Below, piece by piece: positions 13,468-25,600 of a stretch of DNA of 64,000 nucleotides. The DNA lies in assembly GCF_022965805.1 (NCBI RefSeq), contig NC_133101.1, positions 21,485,054 to 21,549,053 on the forward strand, read 5' to 3'. This DNA is from Primulina eburnea. Taxonomy: Eukaryota; Streptophyta; Magnoliopsida; Lamiales; Gesneriaceae. Numbering within the stretch: position 1 is the stretch's first letter; the number at the start of each line of letters is the position of its first letter. Below the pieces are notes generated by a model. It saw nothing but the letters and a program-made list of their open reading frames with translations. It did not search any database and had not been told where the DNA came from. The position numbers and the translations under genes are program-made.

Positions 13468-13650
13468 GGCAAAAAACTTGTGTGAGACGATCTCATGGGT
13501 CGTATTTGTGATACGGATCTCTTATTTGTATCATCTATGAAAAAATATTACTTTTTATGCTAAGAGTATTACTTTTTATTGTGAATATGGGTAGGGTTGA
13601 TCCGTCTCACAGATTATGATCCGTGAGACGGTCTTATATGAGACTCACTC
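13468..13650 (+). mobile_element. Mutator-like MITE, copy 3
   Basis: Same family as 8585-8766. Flanking 9-bp duplications are AACTTATAT (13459-13467) and AACTTATAG (13651-13659), one mismatch. It lies about 290 bases upstream of the ATL start codon, so it may overlap that promoter. Confidence 0.85.
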
Positions 13651-13659
13651 AACTTATAG

Positions 13660-14340
13660 TAATATTTTATAATGTTGGATTAAATAAGATATAAAGTTTG
13701 AAAATAATAAAATGTTTGGTATTAATTTATGGGAATATTTTGATTATCTTTTACTATTTATTAAGTTTAAGCATATTAGAATAACTGTTTTTGGTGTCTT
13801 TGGTCTATTTTTTGGTTTCCCTATTTTGTCCCTATTTGATATCAAAATTACATTTTTGTTTTTTTTTAATTTCCAAAAACATTTTTGTTTTTATTTTTTT
13901 TATTACAATTATTCAAATAGCACTTTAGTACCTCGATAATTTGTCAAATTTCATTTTAGTCCATAAATAATTATAAAAAAAAATTGTACACACACGCACC
14001 GCGTGTGCAGAGTAGCTAGTATTAAGTATTGGTTACCCAAATGTTAAGATTATTTTTTTAAAATAAAATTACCAAATATTCTTTAAGAATGTACAAAATT
14101 CAACTAAACATATTATAAGATTGTTAAAAAAATCATTTAATATTTGTACTCTAATTTTGTTAATCAAATCCCATTTTATGTATAGAATTTATTTATAAAT
14201 TAGACTACGATTAACAAGAATTGAAATATAAATAACTTTACTCTAAAATGTCATATCCAATTATTTAAGCTAAACAATCAATCGCTAATGGTATCTATCT
14301 TTATTTTTATCACATCAAATCAAACTAAACTCAACGATTA
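13660..14340. other. AT-rich DNA upstream of the ATL gene
   Basis: No gene is supported. The stretch includes the probable Helitron 3' end described separately. The Phe/Tyr-rich ORF at 13712-13939 is low-complexity AT-rich translation. Confidence 0.45.
13991..14019 (+). mobile_element. probable Helitron 3' terminus
   Basis: The sequence has a 7-bp GC-rich hairpin, CACACGC-ACC-GCGTGTG (13991-14007), followed eight bases later by CTAG (14016-14019) and a T. Helitrons end in CTRR preceded by such a hairpin and insert between A and T. The 5' end (TC after an A) was not located, so the element length is unknown. Confidence 0.45.
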
Positions 14341-14522
14341 GGCAAAAATTTGTGTGGGACGGTCTCACAGATCGTATTTGTGAGACGGATCTCTTATTTG
14401 GGTCATCCATTAAAAAAATATTACTTTTTATGCTAAGAGTATTATTTTTATTGTGAATATGAGTAGGGTTGACCCGTCTCACAGATTATGATCTGTGAGA
14501 CGGTCTCACAAGACACCCACTC
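14341..14522 (+). mobile_element. Mutator-like MITE, copy 4
   Basis: Same family as 8585-8766. Flanking 9-mers CAACGATTA (14332-14340) and AAATGATTA (14523-14531) agree at seven of nine positions, suggesting an older insertion than copies 1, 5 and 6. Confidence 0.8.
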
Positions 14523-14531
14523 AAATGATTA

Positions 14532-16466
14532 TACTCCATTAATAACCATTTATTATTTATACTCCAAGTTATACTTTCATATATTTCGATAATATTATAT
14601 CGTGTGTCAAACGGTGTCTTGCTAGTATTCATCATCAATATTATAACTGGAAGAAAAATGAAGAAACGGCTCGTTTTCAATTGTTTTCTCTTCTGCATCT
14701 TTGTATTTTGTTCCTGTATAATTATAGTTTTTTATAAAAGAAAAAAATATATTTGTTGTATGATTGACCTTTGTTTAATTAACTATGTATTTTTACTCTA
14801 TATTGAATTGTTGTTGATTTTTTTTTTGAAAAAAAATTGTTGTTTGAAAATGTATAAATATAAATAGTATGTCTCGTGTGAGATGAGTTGATGAAGTTTA
14901 TATCTTCATCAAAAAGTAATAATTTTGACTAAAAAATAAATATTTTTTCACAAAATTGTTTCGTGAAACGATTTCAGGAAAAGTTTTTGTGAAGTATAAA
15001 ATTAGAGAATTTTAACGAATTTTAAAATTGAGGTGGAGAAATTTTGGGGACTATCTTGGATAATATTTGGGCTATGCTTAGAGTGTGACACACATAATTT
15101 TAGTTGAAGTGTGGGCTTAAATCTTTAATAGTGGTTGGTGTTTGTTGAGAAATTTAATAGAACCAACTTGGTCAGAAAAATTAAAATTAGATCATGTTTC
15201 TACGTTATTCTAATTTGGCTTCTTACAAGAAGTTGTGTATTGAAATATGACATTTTCAGTATATATGTCATGTGTGTACAGAGCGCTAGTTAATTTGACA
15301 AAGTTATACATTGTGGTAACGATGTAACTCAAATCTTTTAAATCATATAGTAGTTCAAGCATACAAGGGCAATTAAATTGTACACAACAATTTTCCTCCC
15401 AATATTTGTAATTCTTGCTCTCAATTAGAATCGAACTTGTGACGTTGACTCTGATACCAATTGTAAGAACAAACGTTTGTCGATCCAACAGGGACAATTA
15501 AATTGTACACAACAATTTTCCTTACAATATTAGTAATTCTTGCAATTAATTAGAATCGAACTTGCGACATTGACTCTGATACCAATTGTAAGAACAAACG
15601 TCTGTCGGATTTATTAAAAGTTATAATTGGTGGTAGCAATTCAACTCAAAATTTTTAAGTCGTATAGTAGCTCAAGCACCACGTTCGATTGTTTTATCTA
15701 ACAAAGATAATTATTGCACACAACATCATGTATAAATGTAAGCCTAGAAAATTAGTACCAGAAATCGATAATATTAAAAGGGTTTCTTTGTAAGACTTAT
15801 CTTAATAATAAGGTGTTAAACTGTTTAAATAAAACAAGGTATAAGATAATAAAATGGAAGGAGTTGATATTTTGATATCATAATATCTTTCGATTATAAC
15901 TATAATAACCAAGACAGAAATCATATATATTAAGTGTGTTGACAAATTTTAATACTTTGTGATAAATTTTCTTTAGAAAATTTTGGACCAATAATAATTT
16001 TCCTAATTTATTTTATAAATATTCTTTAGTTGGAATTTTAATTAGTGATAATGTTTTTTCCAAATTATTGACCCAACCCAATTAAGATCGGGCTAAATTA
16101 ATTCAAAGCTATCGAGCCGGACCGATTAGCTTGGATATTCAACCGTGTTTCATTTTTTTAAGGATTTTTTAAAAAATTTATGTTTGATATTAATTTTTTT
16201 TCCATATGTCGAATGCCCTTTTAACGTACAAGAATCACTCTATTGCTAGGGACAAAATATAAGCACGGTTTGAACCGAAAAATGTTTTGCGTTAAAATTT
16301 AAAATGGTCCTAATATCGTACATGCAAAAACAAAATCATCATTGTTTTAAACAATCAAACAAAACATATTATTATTAAAAACGATAAGAATATATCAGAG
16401 ATGAGACCCAAAATAGTATCCAAAGCTCTCAAACGCTCTACGTCTAAATCTTTTTCAAAGAGATTT
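14532..16466. other. AT-rich intergenic DNA
   Basis: No gene is supported apart from the repeat at 15363-15608. The hydrophobic 87-aa ORF at 14604-14867 is Phe/Ile/Tyr-rich translation of AT-rich DNA and has no recognisable fold. Confidence 0.45.
15363..15608 (-). repeat. tandem duplication of an LTR/primer-site fragment
   Basis: Two units of about 120 bp (15363-15489 and 15490-15608) share CAATTAAATTGTACACAACA and ACTCTGATACCAATTGTAAG. Read on the minus strand, each contains TTGGTATCAGAGT, resembling a retroelement primer-binding site next to an LTR end. They look like duplicated remnants of an old LTR element. Confidence 0.6.
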
Positions 16467-16939
16467 TGTTGGAATTATTTTATTGGCTCACATAATTTAA
16501 TTAATTGTACATTGACTAGTTATCTAATAAATGGCCCAATAAAGTGATTTAATTAATTATATGCTTTCAAAGTATTAAATAAATTGGTATGGTCCACCTT
16601 ATGTGTAGAAACCCAGCCCAATTAGGTCTTCTATGATAGGTTGAAGACTGCTAAGGTTATATAAGGTTATAGTCCCCAAGGCACAGAGAATATAACACAC
16701 AATACATACGGCACACGTATTCTAGATGTCTCTCCTTCTCCCATCAAAGGCAAAAATAAGGTGGTCGATTCTATGTTGTCTTGGAAGATCCATAACTCTG
16801 ACGTTAGATCAATCAATGGATTCTGGTACGTGTTTACTGTTATTCATATTTTCTGATAATTCGACATGAATTCCTGGCGTGTTGTGATATATGGATTTAA
16901 TCACATGATTTAAAGATTTATTTTATTAAATCTCCAACA
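16467..16939 (+). repeat. Copia 5' LTR
   Basis: 473 bp from TGTTGG to CCAACA. TATATAAGG near 16657 is a candidate promoter TATA. The same length and ends recur at 20805-21277. Confidence 0.92.
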
Positions 16940-16941
16940 AG

Positions 16942-16953
16942 TGGTATCAGAGC
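16942..16953 (+). promoter_or_regulatory. Copia primer-binding site
   Basis: TGGTATCAGAGC, complementary to the 3' end of initiator tRNA-Met, starts two bases after the 5' LTR. Confidence 0.92.
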
Positions 16954-17962
16954 AACGTTCATGTTGAATTATGAGAAATTTTTTTTTTATTGATGGATCG
17001 AAACAGAAAATTATGTTTTATTCCCAGATCTGATGAGATTTTCTAGTCTATACATTTCTTTGGATTTAGATCTGAATAAATTCATGTTTTTTGGATATAG
17101 TATTTTCGAATTTTACTCACAAAATTTAGATTTATTTTCGAAATATAAAATTAAAAAAAAATCGAAAATCGAAAATTCGATTATTTTTCGAAACTCGAAT
17201 ATAGCCGCCGGATTTTGGCAAAATCGGCTGTTCTCCGGCAATGTTCCGGCAGCGATACCTTAGGCGTTTTGTTCTTCACACTTTTTCGCTCCATAATCCT
17301 CCATAAATTAGCCGTAAACATTTATTTACTGATCGAATTTTGTTGAGATTTCTTCATGAATCGCGATCTTATGTGTTTTTGTATCTGGACTGATTCCGGC
17401 CGATTTCCGGCATAATACGGACTGATAACGGTGAAATGGTGGTCGCCGCATTATGGGCTGTCTTTTCCCGGCGCTATGTCGGAGTTAAGGCTGCGGCCGC
17501 GGCGGCTAGCGGCGGTTTTTGTTGTTGAAATTAGGGTTTTTCGAATTTGGGTTTTTTTTGTTGATTTAAGGCCTTGTTTGGTTGTCTTAATTTCGAAATC
17601 CAGAATTTTGACCTTTATTAAATTTTGACTTCCGCAATTCTGATTTGTGAAAATTAAAATCGACCATTTCAAAATTTAATTGCATGAAATAAAATTAATA
17701 TGGAATTATTCATTATTTTATCGCCTTTGTTTATTTCGATAAAATATTTGTGGATGAATAATTATGAAGTGCAAATATTTTATTTCTTACAAATTTGGTC
17801 TCCATGCTTTATTTGGCCCAATTAAAGTAAATTAAATTTTTCTGTAAAAACTTTAATTAATATCTTGCATCTCAAATTTGGTTAAATTTAAATTTCATGT
17901 TAATAAAGTGATTTTGAGATATGTAGATATTGTTGAAGTTCAAAATAAATTTTGTTTCAATT

Positions 17963-18447
17963 TATGCGAAAAATAACCGACCCAAAGGAAGACTATTTTT
18001 TGGTCAAATTGCAAAAACAATAGATAATTTTCAAGTGCATTTATGTCTATGTGAAAAATAGTCGGCCCAAAGGAAGACTATTTTTTGGCCAGATTGCAGA
18101 CATAAAAGTGACCCAAAAAAATGTGTTTATATCTATGCAGAAAATAATCGGCCCAAAGTAAGGTTATTTTTTGGCCAGATTATAAGCACATAATTATGTG
18201 GTCTTAAAGCGTGTCAAAACTATGCAGAAATTAATCGGCCCAAAGAAGATTATTTCTTGCCAGATTGTAGACACATTATATGATATTAAATTGTGTTAAA
18301 TTTATGCGAAAAATGATCGGCCCAAAGGAAGGTCATTTTCTGGCCAAATTTTAGCACAATATGTGGTACTAAATATGTGATAATTTTGGATTTATCCATG
18401 CATGCACTTGTCGGTCCAAAGAAAGGCATATTGTTGGCCGGATTTAT
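17963..18447 (+). repeat. six tandem structured repeats in the Copia leader
   Basis: Units start near 17963, 18049, 18134, 18221, 18303 and 18402, a period of about 82-99 bp. The common core is TATGCRGAAAATARTC, then GGCCCAAAGGAA, then GAYTATTTTTTGGCCAGATT. Each core carries two interleaved complementary pairs (AATARTC with GAYTATT, and GGCC with GGCC). In unit 2 the first stem is a perfect 10 bp. The role is unknown; the position between primer site and gag would suit an RNA packaging or dimerisation signal. Confidence 0.8.
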
Positions 18448-18651
18448 TATCAATATTTAATAACCATGATATTTGAGTGCACCACCTACAAATTGTTATT
18501 TTTGTTCAAAGACTAAATATCAATGTTGTGCTAGGTACTTTTTTTTTATTTATGGGCCCACCACCACCAGCATGCTTATATTTGGTGTTTTATTTTAAAT
18601 ATATGCATGGACTATAATTTATTGTGAGTTTTTTTGGTTCTATTTTGTTAT

Positions 18652-19474
18652 AGCATCTTCTATATCTGCCAACCTGAACAACATTCCCGTACTTAATGGT
18701 TCAAACTTCAAAAAATAGAAAGAGCATGTTATGATAGTGCTCGGCTGTATGGATTTGGACTATGCGCTTAGGGAAGATCGCCCCGCACTTTTGACTAGTT
18801 CAGGAACTGTTGATCAAAAAGGTTCTTTGGAAAAGTGGGAGCGACCAAATTGCATGAGTCTGATGATTATGAAACATTCCATTCCAGATACTATAAGGGG
18901 TGCAATTCCTGAAGAAAATTATGCCAAAAAATTCCTTACTCAAATAGCAGATCGTTTCACTGCAAACGAAAAGGTCGAGACAAGTACTATTCTAACTAAG
19001 CTTGTCTCAATGCGGTACAAAGAGAAAGGGAACATTGGAAATGTCAATTCTTGTGACTCGACTAAAAGCATTCAAGTTGGAATTGTCGGAAGACATAGTC
19101 GTGCATTTAGTCTTGATCTCTCTGCCTGCGCAATATAATCAATTCAAAATAAGTTATAATACCTAGAAGGAAAAGTGGACTTTGAATGAGCTTGTTGCGC
19201 AGTGCGTTCAGGAGGAGGAGAGATTAAACAAGATATTATTGAAAGTGCTAACTTGACATCTAACTATCAAGGTAATTGCATCAATAAGAAAAGAAAATGG
19301 AACAATAAGGAAGGAAACTCTGGGACTTCACATCATATGGAGCAACATAAACAAGATAAAGTGATCACTCGTTTCTTTTGCAAAAGGACTGATGGACATG
19401 TGAAGAAGGATTGTCCCAAATACACCAATTGGCGTGTAAAGAAAGGGTTGCCTAAGGAGCCGGTTGCCAACTGA
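18652..19474 (+). pseudogene. Copia gag remnant
   Basis: Translation gives a Copia Gag: an N-terminal segment NIPVLNGSNF, then MIVLGCMDLDYALRED, KWERPNCMSLMIMKHSIPD, and a CCHC-type knuckle remnant (FFCKRTDGHVKKDCPKY). An in-frame TAG in the N-terminal part (near 18716) and at least one frameshift around 19040 break the frame. Gag would have formed the virus-like particle and bound RNA. Confidence 0.85.
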
Positions 19475-20059
19475 TGGTGAAATATACATCATATGGAAAA
19501 TGACAATAAAACTGTTGGTGTTTTTTTTAAATTTTTTTTAAGATATGAGTTTTTTATTTTCTGGTATTTGAATTTGAAAAAAAAAACGAAATTTGATTTT
19601 AGTTTCATGTTTGGACAAATCAAGTTTTTCCTTTATCCATGTGGTATTTTCAGTTTTTCGAAATTCAAATATGTTTGGTATGAGTTCTTTGATTGATAAA
19701 CTTGATAAATTGAACATCAATATTTTCAATGACATTGACATTATGCACGCATGAAATTTTGAAATCAAATGTAAATTAATTTCGTATGTTGACTTTAGTG
19801 GGAGTGAGTAAATTGGAAAGTCAACATTGAGAAGAACATATTGATGTTTATGTCCACGTATGTGGTGATATAAATTTTATAAGGTGGTTATCTCATTTGG
19901 ATTTATAGAGAACTCCGTTTGGATATTGTGTACATCATTGAAATATTGGGCAGATATTTAAGAAACCCGGCATTGGATTATTAATAGGGTTATGCGGTAC
20001 ATAAAGTGAACTAAAGATTTTATGCTCACATATCGGAAATCTGACATTTGGAAATAGTT

Positions 20060-20360
20060 GGATATTTGGACTACGAATAAAGTTGCGGAATTTTGTCACC
20101 GGTAATGATCATTGGTCTAAGAAACCATTGAGAATCAATTGTGATAATAAAGTTGCTAATTATATTTAAAGAACAACTGAAACTTGTCAAAGCCAAAAGA
20201 CATTGACATGAAGTTTCTAGTTGGAATGAAATAATTCAGAGTGATTGTGTGTCAATTGAGCATATTATTGCAAACTCTATAATTACGGATGCGTTTGTCA
20301 TGGGTTGGCCACCCAAGTTTTTTGGGTATGTGACACACATTGGTGTTGTCCATATAGTTA
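20060..20360 (+). pseudogene. Copia RNase H C-terminal remnant
   Basis: Degenerate codons spell the Copia pol end: INCDNKVAN, a SKHIDMKF-like stretch, and WPPKFFGYVTHIGVV. Several stops and frameshifts interrupt it. It marks the end of a pol gene whose upstream part has been deleted between about 19480 and 20060. Confidence 0.7.
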
Positions 20361-20804
20361 ATATGCATGTACAGTAGGAGTTTGTATTCGGTTTAAGCAT
20401 TGACTCATTTGACATTATTTGAGTTTCTGTACAGACTAAGGTTTATTTGAATTATTCTGAAATAAAGTGATGACTTTCATTGCGGTTTAGCATTTGGTTG
20501 AAAGTCTGTTATTGGACTCTTTGAGTCATTAGGAGGACCAGTTGGAAATGCAGGTTTTATTCTGGGATCACATTTATGTATTTCCATGCTACACATCCAT
20601 ACTTGATCTATATTATTGATTATGCTAATATTGTGATCATTGATGGGTCTAGTGATTTTAAATGTAGCGATGACTGCTTTGGTTCAATATTGGTATAATT
20701 GATAGACCAGATTGTTAAAGAATATTTTGGTTTAGATAACAAGAGGTCAATCCAGTTTTTTCATGTACAATATCCGGATAACTTATGTGGCCCAAGTGGG
20801 AGAT

Positions 20805-21277
20805 TGTTGGAATTATTTTATGGGTTCACATAATTTAATTAATTGTACATGTACTAGTTATCTAATAAAGGGCCCAATAAAGTGATCTAATTAATTATGG
20901 GCTTCCAAAGTATTAAATAAATTGGTATGGTCCACCTTATGTGTAGAAACTCAGCCCAATTAGGTCTTCTATGATGGGTTGAAGACTGCTAATGTTATAT
21001 AAGGTTATGGTCCCTAAGGCACAGAGAATATAACACACAATACATACGGCACACGTATTCTTGATCTCTCTCCTTCTCCCATCAAAGACAAGAATAAGAT
21101 GGTCGATTCTCTGTTGTCTTGGAAGATCCATAACTCTGACGTTAGATCAATCAATGGATTCTGGTACGTGTTTACTGTTATTCATATTTTCTGATAATTC
21201 GACATGAATTCCTGACGTGTTGTGATATATGGATTTAATCACATGATTTAAAGATTTATTTTATTAAATCTCCAACA
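20805..21277 (+). repeat. Copia 3' LTR
   Basis: 473 bp matching 16467-16939 from TGTTGG to CCAACA, with about 20 single-base differences by eye and no length difference. Confidence 0.92.
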
Positions 21278-22614
21278 GCTTTGAGTAATGATGTATCATT
21301 TGGTTAAAGGCAACTTTCCATCTCCATTTCTGTGTCAAAATATTTTTATTGGATAGATTTAAAATTTAATGAATGAAATAAAGCTCGAAAATCATTGTTC
21401 CATGGACCAGGGAAGACGCCTTAGCGCCCCAAATGCGACCTGGAACAATCCAGTTGCCTTAGGGAGGCGCTTAGGCAACTCTCGGTCACGCCCAAGTGTC
21501 TGACGATGATGTTTGACAATATTTGCGGGTTTTCATGGATCTTTGTCTCCGAAAAATGTAATTTTTCATATTTTAGAAATTGGTGACTTAAATATCAATC
21601 CATCTGAATGAATTAACATACTTTAGAGACAATATAACATCATATTTGAGAAGATCAAACAAAAGAAGATCATTTGCATTCATATTGAACTTCTTCTTTC
21701 TTCTCAAAATGAAGTATTTTGTTTATAGAAATCGTGATTTATAGTGTTACTATCACATGTTGAAAGTCATTGTATCTTGAGAAACGATTTTCATATATCG
21801 TGAACACTATGTGTGGGGTAAATTCATCTTAAGGACAAAGAGTTCTCTCTTAAACTTCAAATTTGCTAATATATTTTCTTGAGTCTTGTTATCATAAGGT
21901 TGCTGATCCCGTGAAGGTGTTTTTTGAGAAATCTTCACCAATAATCTTAAGAAAAATTTTGTGTTTTTTCTTTTTTTGTGTTGACTATGAAAATGAACAA
22001 CTTCAAATTATGAAGTCTCGTGAAAATACGATGATTTGTGAATCGCTGATTTTCAAATATTAGGATTTGAAATTTCTCATTGCTTCTTTTTGTTATAATT
22101 CTTAAATTTGATGTTCTTTCGATTTTTTTATTGAAAACTAAGAATATGTTAATTTTTCTCTACAATATTAAAAGACTAAAATATATGAACTACAAGGATT
22201 ATGTTAAACACATGAATATGAGTAAGTCTATTCGAGTAGTTTCTTGGCTCATGAATTCAATACTTTGTATATTGGTTTTAAGAAGATTCTAGAAACTAAA
22301 AAATAGAAAATCGGAATGAGATTCAAGGTCTTAAATTTTGACCATGGATTGAAAAAGACAATCAATCATTATTTCTAAAATTTTACATCATCAAATGAGA
22401 TGTGTTGAATAATAAATAGTCTCAATTCATTCATTGGAAAGTTATATGACTCTTGAAATAGAAAAAAGAATATTTAATCATATTCATTTATGACAATACA
22501 AAATATGAGATGTCTATCTTACTAAATAAAAGATGAATATATAGTGGCTTTTGATGGACGTAAGAATGATATATCAATTATATACAAAGTATTGTATATG
22601 TTCTGAAAATTTTT
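21278..22614. other. old repeat DNA between Copia and Gypsy 1
   Basis: The left part (21330-21640) has a second copy at 35610-35955. The rest is AT-rich with no supported gene. Gypsy 1 begins immediately to the right. Confidence 0.45.
21330..21640 (+). repeat. dispersed repeat, copy A
   Basis: It shares with 35610-35955, in the same orientation, a TGTTCCATG...GCGC...GGAGCAATCC-type GC-rich core and a tail ACTTAAATATCAATC followed by TGAATGAATTAACATA. Identity is moderate. The two copies bracket Gypsy 1. Confidence 0.6.
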
Positions 22615-25600
22615 TGTAGAACCCGTAAAAGCCATGCATAATTCTAGTATTTTAAATTTAATTGACTTCATTGCATGAGTATTTAAGTGTTTTCTTTGAA
22701 GTTAATTATTTTATTCAGTAGTTTAGATTTTTATTTTTTTCAGTTAATTCAGTGAGGCCGGACTGGAGTTGGAGTAAAGAGATAAAATTTATTGGTAGGA
22801 AAACATTTTCTAAAATTTATTTAAGATAAATAATAAGTAAATTGATTGTAAAAGAAGGTTTAAGGAATTATTTAAATAAGTGGAGATAAGTAGTAAATAT
22901 AGTTCCATAATTAATTCTTTTAAATATTTAATGAGTAGATAAAACACTAAAGAAAAAAAATACAATATTCATGAAATATTTTTCCTCCTTTTTTATTAAA
23001 TTTTCGGCCCTCTAATTTAAATTAAAAATTTGTTAAGAACTCAATTCCATTGATCCCTTCCTTACCCATTTTTGGGAGATAAATTCCTCACCATGTTTAA
23101 TCCACATTTAACTGATAACTAAGCAATATTCCATCTCATTTGATTGATAGGAAAATCGGCCCTCTCCCCATTTTTAAAAGATTTAATTGTGATTGTCAAC
23201 TCATTCTTTAATTATTCCCCTTAAATTTTTCTAGATAGATATCCTCCCCATCTTTGAAATCACTAGCAAGATTTAATTAAACCATTTCTCTCTTTGCACC
23301 TAGACCTTAAAATCGTCCCTATGCACCTCTAGAATCCTCAAGAAAAATCTTTGATATCATTCTATTTCCTTATCACTCAAACTAGTAGATAGAAAGAATA
23401 TTTCCCTTCCCTTTTATCTTGTATCTTCCCATTTAATTTCCTAGACTCCCTCCCACTCCATAATCTCGAAAATATCAGTCTCCTTCAGCACTAATTAAAA
23501 ATCGTGAGAGGCTAGGGTAAAATTGAGGAAGAAAAACAAGAAAGAAAACAAGAGAAGCAACTCCGTCTCCTCCGCGCCGTATCGTCTATTCTTTTCGTTT
23601 TTCTTTAAAACGAAAACCAAGGCATGTATATGTTTTTATTGCTCTTAAATCAAGTCCTATTATCAATTATTTTTCATTACATGATCATCATTTCCCATGT
23701 CAAAAACAGAAAATCATCAAAGAAATTTTCAGAAAATAGCATGCAGATTTTCGGTGCTTCACGGGTTGGCTAGTTTTCGTTGTGCAGGTATTGGATCGAC
23801 TTCCAGGCTCCCCAAAGCTGATCCTAGGCATGTACTAGGACATGTTAGGAACACAGTTGCCCAGTGGTTTGAGTCCCATGTCAGCCGAGACCAAGGAAAC
23901 GACAGCAACTCCATTTGTGTCCACTTGTGTCCGAAAAATCTGATGTTGCTGTCATAAGGGAATGGATCGGATCATGGCTGCCCCAGGGGCCTATAGCCAT
24001 GGTTAGATCACTTTCCTAGCATCTCTAAGACGTGACTAAGTCGCCCTTTTGGTGGCTTGGTCCATGGTGAATCGGTTTTTAAATCAAACGCAAGAACAGC
24101 CCCTCCCCTTCTCGGCCCCTTTGGTTTTGACAGCATGTGTTGGTTCGAGTATGGTGGAATGGTGTGGATCTTGGTTGGCCTATGGCCCTTAGCCATGGTT
24201 CACACCATGACCCATGAAGTCTAGGTCGTGCCATGGTCAATCAAATGGCCACTGGAACGAGTCGAGACAGCAAGCGAAGCCAAACACCCCACACGCAGAA
24301 TTGTGTGCTCGGGTGAATCTTTTCGGTTGGTTGCTGGAATGAGGCGAATTGTGGCTGGCCTAGGGCCCTTAGCCATGGTTCAAATCATTCCTTGGGATGT
24401 TGTGGAGAGGCTCTGGTTGGTGGTTCAAGCCCCAATGGCCAAATGTTTCGCAAACGACGCGATGCAAGCGAAGTTGCTGCTGCTGGAATTTGACAGCAAC
24501 TTGCTGTGACGGTTCGGAGGCTCGTTCGAGTTCTTGGTTGGCTTTTAGCCTATGGAATTGGACTGGACGGTGCCTCATCGAGTTAGAAAGGCCAAGGTTT
24601 TTGTCGTTCGTGATTCAGATCATTTTTGAAGTCGTACGAGAATTTACGGTGCGATGTGCCAAATTGACTCTCGAAAGAGCATTTCATGTTTTGACCTCCA
24701 TTTCACCTAAATTTCGACCCACATCATTTTAGGAGCATAAATTCATAATTTTAATCGTATTTTAATCATGACGTTACGTTGGTTCAGTGTTGGTTTGCGT
24801 TGGTTCGGAGTCATGATTAAATACGAAGTCGTTAGTAGTAATTGTCGCGTTTTCAAACTTAATTGCATAGTTTGGTCAAGAAAAATCTATTGCATATTTT
24901 TCATAGCATATTTAGGTTGCAGCGAGCCTGGGGACGATCCAATCCAGTTGGTAAAATAATACAGGATATTTCTTTTTGCCATTTAATTTTATTACGTGCA
25001 TAAAAATAACAAATACTTATTTTTGAGATTTATGCGATATTGCTTGTGGTCAATTCATTATTATGGGAGCATTATTTTACCCGGTCGCTAGTGACCGATC
25101 AGTTCAGTTTGGTACCACACGGTCGCCAGTGACCGGTCAGTTCAGTTCAGTTTGATACTCCCCGGTAGCCAGTTACCGATCAGTTCAGTTCAGTGCAAGG
25201 GCCACATGCGTAGACCATAATCTCAACAGAAAATTATTATCAGTCATTTCAGTACAGGGCTCCAAGGAGAAAACATTTTTACTATGATATTTAATTCAGT
25301 CATGCACGTATTATAATTGCTCAGTACAAGTTATTTTCAGAATGCCTCATTACATGATATTTTATCCATGCAAATTATATTTTACTCGTTACCTACGATA
25401 TATGCATGCTGAGTCTTTAGGCTTACTAGACTTGATTGTTGTAGTTACCGATGAGGTCAGGGCCGAGGGCAGGGACCAGTGAGCCAGCTTGGGTCGGCAG
25501 TAGTGGCACCCGAGGACCTAATTTCAGCATTTATTATTCCTCAAACAATTTTTATCAGTTGTTGGATATTCTTAAATTGTTATTTCGCAAACAAATATTT

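Larger units (their letters stand above)
16467..21277 (+). mobile_element. deleted Ty1/Copia LTR retrotransposon
   Basis: A 4.8-kb element bounded by two 473-bp LTRs that start TGTTGGAATT and end TCCAACA. A tRNA-Met primer site follows the 5' LTR, and a purine-rich AAGTGGGAGAT precedes the 3' LTR. Flanking 5-mers GATTT (16462-16466) and GCTTT (21278-21282) differ at one base. The LTRs differ at roughly 20 positions by eye (about 4-5%), so this is a moderately old insertion. Inside are a 1.7-kb non-coding leader, a broken gag, and only the very end of pol. Protease, integrase and most of reverse transcriptase are missing, so the copy is non-autonomous. Confidence 0.92.

Noticed and set aside
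14604..14867. 87-aa hydrophobic ORF resembling a membrane peptide
   Set aside because: Phe/Ile/Tyr-rich translation of AT-rich DNA; no conserved motif or gene context.
17963..18447. CRISPR-like regular repeats
   Set aside because: Eukaryotic retrotransposon leader, degenerate units of varying spacing without unique spacers.
23697..24732. ORFs of 60-111 codons repeated in both Gypsy 1 LTRs (also 31738-32773)
   Set aside because: They recur only because LTRs are copies. They have no recognisable domain and overlap each other on both strands.
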